64,000 bases of DNA from Takakia lepidozioides. Lineage: Eukaryota > Streptophyta > Takakiopsida > Takakiales > Takakiaceae. Shown here piece by piece: positions 12,901 to 22,542 of this stretch. The stretch is from NCBI GenBank assembly GCA_030704615.1, contig CM060732.1, positions 56,215,053 through 56,279,052 of the forward strand, read 5' to 3'. Positions within the stretch are counted from its first letter, which is position 1. The number at the start of each line of letters is the position of its first letter. Both the position numbers and the translations under genes were made by a program. Below the pieces are notes generated by a model. The model had not been told where the DNA came from, ran no database searches, and saw only the letters and a program-made list of their open reading frames with translations.

Positions 12901-15900
12901 AGCTATGGCGATGACGAAGTCACTTGGCTAGTGAGAGAACAGTGGAGTTGTAGGCCCTAGTTGTAAGTAGTCTGGGTGTTCCATTCTGGGTCCCATAAGG
13001 TCTCCAAGCTTCTATGGACAGTTCATTCAGACATTACAAAAGTAACATTACATTTCTGCACCCCAAACATTAGAATGCCCCAACTTGCATTTTTACATAT
13101 GACTGGAATGATATGAGGTTCACCGCTATATTTTCCATGACTAAGATTTTTTTCATTTCCTCGAATTCACCAAGAAGGAGGTTCACAAGGTATCATACCG
13201 TCAATTTTCCAGCAGCAGCTTTTACTGGCCCTCCAGAGATGGGCGCATCCACAAGTAAGAGGCCCCGCTCTTCCGCTGAGAAGTCATCGGTTCACATGAC
13301 TAAGCATAAATCACACCTTCTTAGGGGATTGAGGTAACATTCAGCTCCACCAAACTAGGCTCTCTAGCGTTAGGAGAACATTGGCTAAGGTCTACTATCG
13401 AGTAGGATGATGTCTGAAAGTGTACTTGCTATTTTGCAAAGGCTCTGCCGTCCTCACTATACAAGAGGTTTAACTAATCCTCTCTGACTAAACTAATACA
13501 AGGCCTGCAAAGAGTTACAAATTAGACAGATGGTATATATGAAGCAGTTGATGATGCAACACATGCCTGACAACCGTTTCTCCAAGCTTTGAACGTAGGC
13601 AGGAGATACTGTAGAGCAGACGATGAATGTAGTCCCGTCAGCTGCCACTGCAGTGCATTTTCACAGAGATCTACCGTCACATTGCATGCAGAAGGCTTCC
13701 AGATTCTTTCATCGCGTAGATGAAAGGGGAAATATAACAGGCAAAAGAGGACAATGGCCCAGAAGAAATGAAATGAAATGAAATGGTGCTTTATAACATC
13801 CACGGAAAGCTCATAGAGCTTATGGGACAAAATGGAAGAAAACATGAGAGAGGAAACAAAACCAGAGCCAGAAGAAAGAAATTACATCCATAAGAGGACC
13901 AGAAATGAAATGAGGGTGGGAGAAAGAAAGGTCAATACCTGATACAACCCCATTTGTACCATAAAGAGCATCATCAACTTGGCTGGAATTGACCACTGCC
14001 AGCACCACTAATGCTGCACCTGCTCTCATTCAATGAGACCATAACATCTTTAGCACCAGCATATCCCCAAAACATTTCCACGATGCAAAAACAACTGTCA
14101 GAAATCAGAAGTGGAGACTTCCAAGTAATCAGCTCTGTGAAACCCTTTCTACAGGGATGCCCATTACCAACACATTCAGACAGGACTTCTTGAAATAGGG
14201 AGTGAAATACTCCATTAAAAGAGAGGAAACTTTTCAGCTGGCTGTTGTTCATTAGATGATGCTTTTGCTTCCAATGATATGGCTATGTTTTCCACATGCA
14301 GTGCCTTTAATGGATTACAGGTGTCTTGTTCCAATGTCCATGGCGCCTAGTATTAATGATTACTGCATTAACATACTGCACCTTGTCCACAAAGACCATT
14401 CCCATACACAGACCACACGTCCCAAAAATTGTTATGCTCAATTGCAAATTCCGTAGAGAGGAGAGATGAGATGTGCAATGGAGCAACGAGCAGAGCGGAA
14501 TTGGATATCATTGCTCCACCACCAACGTGGTATGGGGCAAAACTCAAATTTCTCCCACATGAGGGTACATTTATTGCACACATACACCACAAGATTCAGC
14601 ATAGTTTGCAATTGCCAGTCTCGGGCTCCATTTTGGGGTCAACCGTCCTACATTTTGGTGCCTTTGATGCTTCACTACGGCCAAATCTTCATAGGACATT
14701 GACGGCATACCTTGTGCTGCCTCTGCAGGGCTGCTGCTGCCAGTGCCACCAACCTCACAAAAGCGCAACATTGCAGGCTCATAGACCTGCATACACAGAT
14801 TTGTTCCTCATCCAATCTCTGGCTAGAATGAAGGTACATGTTGACACCCAAATGCAGGCTATGAGATAGCAACAAGAGCATAATCCCTAGAGGATACTAA
14901 CCTGCTGTAGTCAGTTAAGGCGTTCACATATCATGGTGCTACTCAACCCAAAATCTCTGTGCACAGCCAACGACTACAGCTTCACCTGTCGACAGAATTA
15001 ACCCTAGAGCTACTTCTGAAGAGTGATGTTTAGATACCGGCCTTGTCATGGACTGGGTGTTTATTTTTAGGACTAACTGTGCCATCCAGTAGAAAGCAAG
15101 ATGTTGCTGTCAGCACACTACTATATGCCCCTACCTTACACAAACATGACAGAGGGGGCAGTGGTTCCATTTCCACATTGGTCACAAAAGATACAAGCAA
15201 AACTTTACAATGCCCATGGGGGATTCGAGGGCCCATGGGACAAATAGAACAACAGGAAGGAAAGAAGAAAAAGAGAGGTGTGGAATTGCATGATAACTAG
15301 CCCTGGTGGAAGTCCTTGACAGAGCAGTTTAGCGGACTTCATTAGCACAATCATTATCACTACCTATAATCCGACATGTTACCATCCTTTTCTAATTTTC
15401 TTTGGCAATCAAAATTTTAGCTCCTATCAACATCAACACTCCTCAAGGTGATTCCTGGGAATTGGTTACTTATGCCAAATCTAGGGCTTCATGTGTAGTT
15501 TTTGGAGTGAATCCCAGGATGGACAATGTGTCCTTTAAAACTACATGCTCTAGCTTAGGCTTGGATATCATGGCTAATTGCCGGCAACCGCCAATATAGG
15601 CGGTCGCTTAATTTAATAAAATATTAAATTACAAGCAAACGCCAATATGGGTGGTCGCTTGATTTAAAAAATAATAATTTTTAAGCGTCCGTATTTTTGG
15701 GCGGACGTATTTTTTCAAATAAATTAATAAATTTTAATAATTGGCCACGTCTGTCTCGAGACTTGATAACAGGGTACGTTGAAGGTTGCAATGACCAAAA
15801 GTGCTTCTAATAGAGTCCCACATCAATTCAATCTCAAAGAAGTTCGTCCCTTGACTGGCTGGAGAGCGGTCTTAGACATTGGTGATTCAATGGGGCGCTC

Positions 15901-18900
15901 TAGGAAGACAACCAAGGGCAACAACTTCAACTTGAGAGTTTCTAATCGGTTTGATGCTCTGGATGAGGTTGAATCCAAACAGCCAGAAGGACAAGATGCC
16001 CCTAAGTGTACGGAACCTGAACGTCCTGAATCTGAAGGATTTGGTACTCTGAATGGTTTACCAATCCTCAAGGTTTACACAAGACGAACAAATTCTATAC
16101 ACGGGGTAATTGTCCCCAAGCAGTCTGACGGACAATCTGTCCCTATGTGTGCGGAGCCTGTGCGTCGTGTAACTGAAGGATTTGGTACCCTGAATGGTTT
16201 ACCAATTCTCAAAGTTTACACAAGACGAGCAAAATCTACACATGGGGTAACTGTCCCCCCTTTGCAGAACGGTTGGCCGTCCAGAAGCAATCACAAGCTA
16301 CCTAGACGACAAACAATTCACATTCAAAGGGCTGGCTTGCGGCTGGCCACTTTCAACTTCTCAGGGTTGACCAACCAAAGGAAACAACTCGAAGTGGGAC
16401 AAGTTCTTCGGACTAATGATATTCATATCTGTGCTGGGCAAGAAACATGGGAAACGTCGGATAAACTGGTTGGAGATGTCAATGGTTATAAATGGGCAGG
16501 TAAGATGTGTACTCTCAAGGCAGCCTCTGCCAAACGCGGTGAAAAAGGGGTTGGATTCTTTGTCCATGATTTCTTGTTTGACAATTGTGAAATTATCAAC
16601 AAGGGTTTGAGGTACGAGCATAGTATCTGGCTAAAACTGAATCTGAAGGGCGGCATGAGTACGAAGGACCTCTTTGTGGGTTGTGTTTACATGCCCACAG
16701 AGGGGACCCTTAGTGCTGACGCAGACAAAGCCTTCGAAGATGTAAAGCTGGACTGTGCTTCGTTCCTTGCCAAAGGTCAGGTGGTGCTATTGGGTGACTT
16801 CAATGCCCGGGTGGGCAAAGGGCTCCATCAGGACGATATCATTGGGCCTTTTGGTGAGGACGAGCTGAATTCTAATGGCAGACGGTTAATTAACTGTCTA
16901 GAAGAGCTTCAGCTTTTGACCTTGAATAACAGGACAAGAGGTGACCAAGTGCAGTGGACTCGTGAGAAATCCCAAACTGGGGAACGTTCCATTGTGGACT
17001 ATATCACAATGGACAAAAATTTGTTCCCCCAGTGTGCCAATGTGTTGATCGACAGAACTGATATTGGTACCTCTGACCACTTCCTGGTTTGGACTGAGAT
17101 CAAAAGGTGTTTTCCCAACACCAAGAGATCTGTGAAACGTTCGATTCGGAAGTGGCGCATAGAAAAATTCCATAATGAGGAGGTCAAGGCTGAGTACGTC
17201 CAGGCCTTGCAAGAGGCTCTCCCTCATTTTGTCCAATCGCTCCAAGAACTTCAGTCTCGCTCTGATAACGCAAGAAATGAAGTCGAAAGAGCAGTAGACT
17301 CTTGGGAGAGTTTCGTTTCCTCCGTGGCTGACAAGATCATTGGGAGGAAACTAATTGTCTGCGGTCGAGCTGTTAATTGGTGGACCAATGAGATTAAACT
17401 CAAGATAGCTGAGAGACGAGCCCTCTATAAAGAGTGCTGCAATTTGAAAACCAACAGAGAATTGTGGGCGAGGTACAACCAGCTCCGTAAAGATATCAAT
17501 CAGCTTGTTAGGTCTCAGAAGAAATTATACTGGGACAAGTTATACAGTGAAATAAACTCAAACCACCATGGTGGTAATGACAAGAAATTCTGGTTGGCCC
17601 TTCAACGTTTGTACAAGCCGAATAACAGTCAGCAAGTACAAGCGCTGAAGACTACTAAAGGTGCAGTGGTGACTTCATCGGTTGACATTGTCAAAACCTT
17701 TGAAACTCACTACAGTATCCTTGGCAGAACTTCTAGGTCTAACAGTGAGGGGTCTTCTGCTGAATGGAGGGACGCAGTTGGAAAAACTGTTCCTATGATT
17801 CAAAACAGCCCTGATGAACTGGAGTATATTTCAATGGCTTATAACGCTCCCATTAGTTCTTCTGAGATTGTGAAGCAATTGAACATTTAAATGGATATAA
17901 AGCTGGTGGACCTGATGGTATTGTCAACGAGCTTATCAAGCACGGTGGATCCCATGATAGAGGCCCTAGTTCTCCTCTTTAACCTTATCTGGAGGACTGA
18001 AATGATCCCCTTTCGCTGGCGACAGGGGGTCATTGTCAATCTATACAAGAAGGGTGACAGAGAAGAACCGGGGAACTACCGTGTCATCACGCTCCTCAAT
18101 GCTGTTGGCAAGACATTCTGCAGAGTTATAAGTACTCGTCTCGAGGTTGATCTGGAGTCTAGAGGTTGTTTCCACGAAGGCCAAGCTGGCTTTCGGCGAA
18201 ACAGGGGCTGTGTGGATCATCTTCACTCTAAGCCAGATTATCCAGGGAAGGAAAAAAGAAGGGAAACCCACTTATGTTTTTTCCTGGATGTCAAAAAGGC
18301 TTATGACACAGTGTGGAGAGATGGCCTATGGTTCCGCCTCTGGTCTTGTGGGATCAAGGAAAAGATGTGGAGAGTTGTCCACAATTTGTATGCTCACACC
18401 AAAAGCTGTGTCACTGTTAACGGACAGAAGTCCAACTTCTTTGACATAGACCAAGGTGTAGCTCAAGGATGTACTCTCTCCCCTGCTCTTCAATGTTTTC
18501 ATCAATCACCTCCTCGAGGATGTGGAAAGTGAGGGATTTGGGTTAAGGGTGGGTGATACCACCATACCAGCCCTTATGTTTGCGGATGACTTCGCAGGCA
18601 TAGGGGAGACTCCAACCAATCTCCAGGAGTTGATTGATTGCGCGAAGAGATACTTTGATCTTTGGGGGCTAGAGGCTAATGTCAGCAAATGTGCAGTGGT
18701 AGCATTCAACGACAGAGGAGAGAGAGGAAGTGATCTTAAGTGGCAGTGGGGTAGCCAAGAGATCCCGGTCCTCCCTTCCTACACTTACCTGGGCGTTGAG
18801 TTTTCCTCCAATTGTAATTGGGATGCACATATCCGGAAAGTTGTTCAAACTGGCAAGGGCAAAGCTCTGGGGCTCACTAAATTTTTCCACTGCAGAGGGG

Positions 18901-20070
18901 TCAACTCTGAGGTTAAGAAAACCATGCTTTGTCGCGTTATTAACCTGCCTTGGAGTACGGATCTGCAATATGGGTTGATAACTCCAACCAGGCTAAGTCT
19001 CTAGAATCCATTCAAGTGGGGGTGCTTAAGGAGTGTATGTCAGCATGCTCCAAAACAGCCAATGTGGCTGTTCGGGGTGAGTTTGGCATTCCGTCCTTAA
19101 GCTCCCGACGAGATGAATTCAAGGTCAGATGGTGGGGTCAGCTGCAACATATGCCCAACACCAGATATCCTAAGTTAATCGACTCTATATCTTGGAAACA
19201 GGACTGCCCTGTCAAACAGGCTAAGTCCTGGCAGAAGAGAGTAGAAGAGATTCTCAAGGACCTGGACCTGGATCCGCAAGTCTTGACCCTGCTGGATAAA
19301 TCTGACTTAGAGGCTGTAGTGTCCAAAGCCATGTCTGTTGCCATGAGATTGTCTGATGAAAATGAAGTTAGGCAGAAAACTTCCCTGAACTTGTTTCCAG
19401 TCAGTGGCATGGGGGAGGACATCTTGGATGACCTCAAGGGTCTACCCACTCTTGGCACTAGACTGAAATTTAAACTCAGGGCAGGAAGCCATCAAGAGAC
19501 GCTCTCTTCAAATCTATCAAGGGCCTGTACCCCTGTTTACCAACTTTGAAAGTCTCGAGGCTGAGCCAAAAGCCCAGGCCCTCCTGAGGCCTAGTTTTTG
19601 GGCAAATCACACACAGCAGATTGATGCTTGTGTGAAGGGATTTCTAGAGGATATCTGGAAAACCCGGATTAATTCTATATATGAAGGTAAGTCTTACTAC
19701 CAACGTCAGCCCTTGACAGAGGTAGGTTCTGTCCCTTTTGTTCCCGCTCAAACTGGGCGCGGGGTCAATGGCCACAAGGCTACGGCAAACAACGTCTTAT
19801 GAGTACAATCTAATTTTCTTTGGATATCTAATTCTGTCAGAATGTTGCTGAAATGATTTGCAGAGTTGGAGGACAAAGAATCGACAAATGGAAAGCCCAC
19901 TGCTTAATGGAAACATTCGCCAATACAAAGGCAATATACAACATATGATGGCATTCAGGAGGAGTACTCACATCAAAACCATGGACATTAAAGCCTGCAT
20001 GGAGGAGACTGGTAGCCATGCCAAAGCCCATGGAGCCCAGTCCCAGAAAAGCCACCTTGGCCTTCCCCAT
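3952..20070 (-). CDS. Tandem HIBADH-like dehydrogenase gene, plant At1g18270-like, 5' part (19 exons)
   Basis: Spliced reading gives 1619 coding bases (539 codons plus two bases) in 19 exons: 20070-19972, 14786-14711, 14019-13939, 13647-13567, 13275-13199, 12875-12821, 12540-12492, 12055-11918, 11359-11278, 11181-11103, 10842-10796, 8659-8462, 7849-7774, 7636-7556, 7052-6972, 6750-6674, 6532-6478, 5920-5872, 4089-3952. All phases join. The start is the ATG opening MGKAKVAFLGLGSMGFG, the NAD(P)-binding glycine motif. Each of two modules has that motif, a substrate-binding DAP[IV]SGG segment and the K-x2-N[NQ] stretch that holds the catalytic lysine in beta-hydroxyacid dehydrogenases. In Arabidopsis At1g18270 two such modules precede a kinase-like domain and a class II aldolase; those would lie left of this window. 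The substrate is unproven. The last exon in the window ends mid-codon, so the gene continues. Exon borders were read by eye. Confidence 0.9.
4160..4449. other. Intron sequence without an identified feature
   Basis: This part of intron 18 lies between exon 19 and LINE copy D. It has open frames on both strands with no recognisable domain. It may be decayed 3' sequence of LINE D, but I could not align it. Confidence 0.4.
4450..5866 (-). mobile_element. LINE family 1-related copy D, old and degenerate
   Basis: On the minus strand a diverged relative of LINE family 1 can be followed from PISSSEI and KAGG.DGIVNELIKH (about 5840-5740) through QGVAQGCTHSPLLFNVF, an altered catalytic motif FVDD (5124-5135), and on to DNA matching LINE B about 19090-19230 near 4450-4700. 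The best open frame is 4950-5351. It lies in intron 18 in the same orientation as the host gene. Many stops and shifts show it is much older than copies A, B and C. No target duplication was found. Confidence 0.8.
6010..6245 (-). mobile_element. LINE family 2 fragment with C-terminal peptide
   Basis: The minus strand encodes EHFFFYCPLYYEIRGR and ends AYLHEPLTLRQSLEQ with a stop at about 6063. This is the LINE family 2 C-terminus, followed by an ATTTC-type tail near 6010-6050. The middle of the usual 3' untranslated region is missing. It lies in intron 17. Confidence 0.7.
8296..8395 (+). repeat. Possible old SINE body fragment
   Basis: The stretch around GGTGTCCACCTTCC and the following CCTTCAGG...ACACCACAATTTATGCTTCTTT resembles the body of the SINE at 21270-21466. 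The tRNA-like head is not recognisable. It is in intron 12. Confidence 0.35.
8398..8450 (-). mobile_element. LINE family 2 tail stub
   Basis: The minus strand reads GTGGACGTTTTATAGTATCATTTC, matching the LINE family 2 terminus with its ATTTC tail. It lies beside exon 12. Confidence 0.6.
8915..10700 (-). mobile_element. LINE family 2, longest copy, split by LINE C
   Basis: The minus strand carries reverse transcriptase sequence with IGVKQGCPL near 10440 and a later palm-thumb segment ending KTKIMVFNGQK near 10200. It then carries ERLTKGKASIRLQ and DLVVTPAATYDC near 9780-9650. Decayed CPLYY-type C-terminal sequence and a 3' tail with CCCATAAGCTC and ATTTC repeats end it near 8915. LINE C (9795-10165) is inserted in it. 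It fills most of intron 11. The upstream border near 10700 is approximate and the frame is broken in several places. Confidence 0.75.
9795..10165 (+). mobile_element. LINE family 1, copy C: 371-bp truncated insertion
   Basis: This is a 5'-truncated copy nearly identical to the last 371 bp of copy A, including HFLIHCPGFSHQRDAL and the GAGTACAA terminus. It is bounded by a perfect 15-bp duplication, TCTCAATAGCAGTTA, at 9780-9794 and 10166-10180. It opens a reading frame 9755-10159 that is only the LINE C-terminus. Confidence 0.95.
11515..11795 (+). mobile_element. LINE family 2 3'-end fragments (two pieces)
   Basis: A short terminus at about 11515-11580 (GTATCATTTCG, TTGTCCCATGACATTATAAAG) is followed by a longer, decayed piece at 11605-11795. 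The second piece has the GCATACTTGCATGAGTCTC C-terminal region and a tail with CACAAGCTC and GGACATTATGAAG. Both are in intron 8 between exons 9 and 8. Confidence 0.6.
11803..11820 (+). repeat. CTT microsatellite
   Basis: A run of CTT units follows the LINE family 2 tail in intron 8. Confidence 0.8.
12985..13055 (+). mobile_element. LINE family 2 tail, degenerate
   Basis: GGGTCCCATAAGGTCTCCAAGC, then GGACAG..ACATTAC and ATTACATTTC resemble the LINE family 2 terminus with substitutions. It lies in intron 5. Confidence 0.45.
13276..13566 (-). other. GC-AG intron (intron 4)
   Basis: Exon 4 ends in TTGTCAG followed by GCATGT rather than GT, and exon 5 starts after TTCTCAG. Exon lengths (81 and 77) and frame match the paralogous exons 15 and 16, which use a GT donor (GTTGGC). 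This supports a genuine GC-AG intron. Confidence 0.75.
13765..13900 (-). mobile_element. LINE family 2 3'-end fragment
   Basis: The minus strand reads CCCATAAGCTCTATGAGC, then GGATGTTATAAAGCACC and four ATTTC units. It is very close to the piece at 2846-2968 and so relatively young. It lies in intron 3. Confidence 0.7.
14020..14710. other. Intron 2 without recognised element
   Basis: Open frames here on both strands show no known domain, and the bases match no repeat elsewhere in the window that I could see. Confidence 0.5.
14787..15391. other. Intron 1, part between exon 2 and LINE B
   Basis: Nothing recognisable was found in about 600 bp of intron between exon 2 and the left target duplication of LINE B (15392-15406). 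Confidence 0.5.
15583..15745. repeat. Palindromic repeats of CACTA subterminal type inside LINE B
   Basis: Three imperfect palindromes, such as CGCCAATATAGGCGGTCGC, are separated by AT-rich spacers. They have the same design as the array at 59075-60173. They lie between a short open frame at 15407-15600 and the main LINE frame, so they probably mark an insertion into the LINE. Confidence 0.6.
15779..19799 (+). pseudogene. Endonuclease-reverse transcriptase of LINE copy B, frameshifted
   Basis: The frame 15779-17890 (703 residues) opens with a low-complexity N-terminus in which EGFGTLNGLPILKVYTRR occurs twice, about 43 residues apart. An APE-type endonuclease follows: ICAGQETWE (metal-binding glutamate), LLGDFNARVG and TSDHFLVW. 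Reverse transcriptase then starts, but one base is missing near 17870 relative to copy A. Further one- or two-base losses follow near 17948, 18220, 18277 and 18484. FADD is at 18579-18590. A frame 18950-19549 carries part of the C-terminus. The protein would nick DNA and prime cDNA synthesis, but this copy is inactive. Confidence 0.88.
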
Positions 20071-21190
20071 AGCTAGTTCCTTTTACCTTATGGCAATAAT
20101 GGGGGTGAATATCCACCCTCCTAAGCCCTGCCGACACAACTGCCCACAAACCTCCTTGTCAAAATTGTCATCCTGGAAAGCAAAGGGACACATACAATAG
20201 CTTGGTGACCGATATAGGAGAGGATAGTACAAGTTCATCTCTCCTCCTCTGACGCTCAACTCGGGACTTAACGTTCTTCCCATGAAGAATGAAAAGCCCA
20301 TCGCGCAGTGTTAGCCATAATAATGTCGTTGATCAGTAATTAGTTCGACCATAAATGGGGGCTACCATTGTAGATATGATCTGGGCGATTACCCAGGAAA
20401 ACCAACCTGGAAGCTTTCTGCAAGGATTTGATTGAATGAGATCGATGAGGAGACACAAATATAACCTGACTCCAAATGTTTTCTGCTAGCTTCACAAAAC
20501 CATGTAATCATGTGGCGCACCTAATCTTTTAAATGATAAAACCGTTGAAATCAAAATGTCAAATCCACACTGAAGTACACAGCTTCTACTTCAAATGCTA
20601 TAAAATGTGTAAATTTAGTTGGTAGTTCAAAGCATTTGTGCCTGGTATTCAAAGTGACTAATTTCGCATGAATTCGAAACAGGAACGATTTTCCTCTCGC
20701 TCTCTGAATCATCCTGTTTGTCACGAAACGGATGAGCACTCGACTCAAGTAGAAAACCCTGTTCTTTCAACAAAGTACTACACTAACAGAAATACTGCAT
20801 TCTCCGTTTCTCAATCACAATCGACAGCTGGAGATGGTGAGCTAATGACCATCCATCAAGGTTCATTTTATCCCAATCTCACCTCAGAATTGCTGAGCCC
20901 AAACTGATCCCTGAAGTAGTTAGACCACTGGCCGCTGCGAAGTAGGATTTATTTGGAGCATATCCTGTAAATGTAGGTCATATGCAGAGACCACATCGAG
21001 TTCTTCCTACCCCTTCCCTCCCTCTCTGTCTCCCTCCTCGATCACTTCCTCCTCCTTCTCTCTCTCTCTCTCTCTTTCTTCTCTCGCTCACGCCCCAGAA
21101 TGCACACTGTTCATGCTGGGTGGCCTGCCTGCGGACGTGGCAATTCCCGGCGAGCGAGACCAACTCTCTGCCATGCGACACGTGTAGACA
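20071..21190. promoter_or_regulatory. Upstream region of the dehydrogenase gene, possible shared promoter
   Basis: This 1.1-kb stretch holds the 5' leader and promoter of the minus-strand gene by position. I found no clear TATA box. It contains no convincing gene. A CT-rich tract at about 21003-21080 would suit a plant 5' leader of a gene on the plus strand. Confidence 0.4.
21052..21080 (+). repeat. CT microsatellite
   Basis: A run of CT dinucleotides lies in a pyrimidine-rich stretch upstream of the putative divergent exon. Confidence 0.85.
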
Positions 21191-21229
21191 TGAGTTTCGC
21201 CCAGGAAATCCTGGCTAAGCTACCGCTGG
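21191..21229 (+). CDS. Possible first exon of a divergent plus-strand gene
   Basis: An ATG at 21191 follows the CT-rich leader and reads MSFAQEILAKLPL, then meets GTTAGT, a plausible splice donor. No further exons were found before hAT1, so the call rests on position and splice context only. It could be chance. Confidence 0.25.
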
Positions 21230-21269
21230 TTAGTCTTTGTTGGAGCAAGGGTATATTATGGTTTCTCTT

Positions 21270-21466
21270 GACAACCAAGTTGTAGCCCACTGGTAATGGG
21301 CACATAACTTACCACCTCGTAAGTGGTTGTTGGTTCAATACACCGATTGGTGTCACAAAGGTGTCCACCTTCCTGCTGGAAGGGCAAGTAATGTAATCCT
21401 TCGGGGTCAAGAGACACCATAATTCACACTTTCTTCAAGAGAGACGTCATAGATTATTATTATTAT
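21270..21466 (+). mobile_element. tRNA-derived SINE, copy 1
   Basis: The head contains an RNA polymerase III A box (TAGCCCACTGG, 21283-21293) and a slightly altered B box (GGTTCAATACA, 21332-21342). A body and an ATT-repeat tail (21453-21466) follow. A 10-bp duplication, TTCTCTTGAC, lies at 21263-21272 and 21470-21479. Confidence 0.8.
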
Positions 21467-21530
21467 GAATTCTCTTGACCCCCAAGAAGTACTGTCTTCT
21501 AGTGTTTGGTGGACACTTTATGACATCCAA

Positions 21531-21671
21531 TAATAATAATATTTGGCAAAGAAGCGTACATTATGGTGTCTTTTCACCTGGAAGGATTACGGCCTTCCGC
21601 TAGGAACGTGGACACCTTTGTGATACCAATCGGTGGATTAGGTGGTATGTGCCCATTACCACTTGGTTGTC
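21531..21671 (-). mobile_element. tRNA-derived SINE, copy 2 (inverted, A box deleted)
   Basis: This copy starts GACAACCAAG like copy 1 but lacks about 11 bp that hold the A box. It ends in an ATT tail (as TAATAAT on the plus strand at 21531). It is flanked by an 11-bp duplication, ATGACATCCAA, at 21520-21530 and 21672-21682. Confidence 0.8.
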
Positions 21672-22542
21672 ATGACATCCAACATGTTTGAAGTTTGAAC
21701 CAATGTTGTTTGGCAGGGTATAGATCCATCTAGGTACCAACCAATGTTGGTCTGGTCTATAGGTGAAACATTGGTATAAAGTACTGGTTATGCACTAATA
21801 TTAGACATCAGACCAGACATCAGACCAGTCTGGTTCCAAAGCCATCTTGAATTCACAAGTTTATCACATAGCAAGTATCAAGTGAAACCAAATACAATAC
21901 AAATAATGAAATAAATATATATAAGTACAAGTATATAAGCATATGTACACATAAATTGGTATAGTACATATACCAGAGTAAATGAGGAAGGCGGCGGGGG
22001 AATATTGGTATTGTGGCTGGTATGAAAAATTTGATATCAGCCTGGTCTGGTATTTGACGAAGTATTCTCCCACCCGAGGTGAGAGCAACTCTATCATAGC
22101 AAGAGAAAATACCAGTGTTGGGCGGTTACCCGCCTGGCCCCGGGTAACCGCCGGTTCCGGTTATGTGGAACCGGACCGGAACCGGACCCGCCTGTGCAGA
22201 ACCGGAACCGGAAATTGGGGATTGCGTGGGAACCGGAATCGGCGGTTCCAGCTACGACCACATGTGTGGGAACTGGGTTTGGGGACTCCAAAGCGGTTCC
22301 GGTTCCGGTTCCACCCATGGGCTGTAGCCCTAAGTGTCTCTACAACTCATCCAGCTCGCTCTCTCTCGCATACATCTTGCTCGCTACTCCAGTCCAGGTA
22401 AGGTTTGTGTTCCATGTCTCCATCTTCTACTTTATTGTTTGATTTCTCTCTTGCTCTTATTTCATCTCCATCTCCATTCTCTTTCCCTCTTAGGTTGATT
22501 GATTTAATGTGTTGTTTGTTTCTTTTCTTCTCAGTTTATCGC

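Larger units (their letters stand above)
15407..19808 (+). mobile_element. LINE family 1, copy B, longest copy with 15-bp target duplication
   Basis: A 4.4-kb non-LTR retrotransposon lies in intron 1 of the host gene in the opposite orientation. It is bounded by a perfect 15-bp duplication, TCTAATTTTCTTTGG, at 15392-15406 and 19809-19823, and ends in GAGTACAA without a long poly-A. It encodes an N-terminal region with an internal repeat, an apurinic-type endonuclease, reverse transcriptase and a C-terminal region. About 110 bp holding the zinc-binding motif are missing near 19487. It may be full length at the 5' end, but the true start of the family is not known from this window. Confidence 0.93.
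10796..20070 (-). other. Dehydrogenase module 1 (exons 1-11)
   Basis: Exons 1-11 encode 288 residues. They begin with the GLGSMGFGMA dinucleotide-binding loop. Exon 2 opens with VYEPAM, and exon 4 carries CSTVSPAYV. Exon 5 carries DAPISGGPVKAAAG (substrate binding). Exon 8 carries KVKLVNNLL (catalytic lysine region) and exon 9 the C-terminal DRVPRMLDADY. Exons 10-11 lead through FPLPLASAAHQQFLL to the linker. All key motifs are intact, so this copy looks functional. Intron 1 (14787-19971) is swollen by LINE B. Confidence 0.85.

Noticed and set aside
3900-14000. Separate single-domain dehydrogenase genes
   Set aside because: Splice phases join all exons into one continuous frame and the linker exon 12 ties the two modules together.
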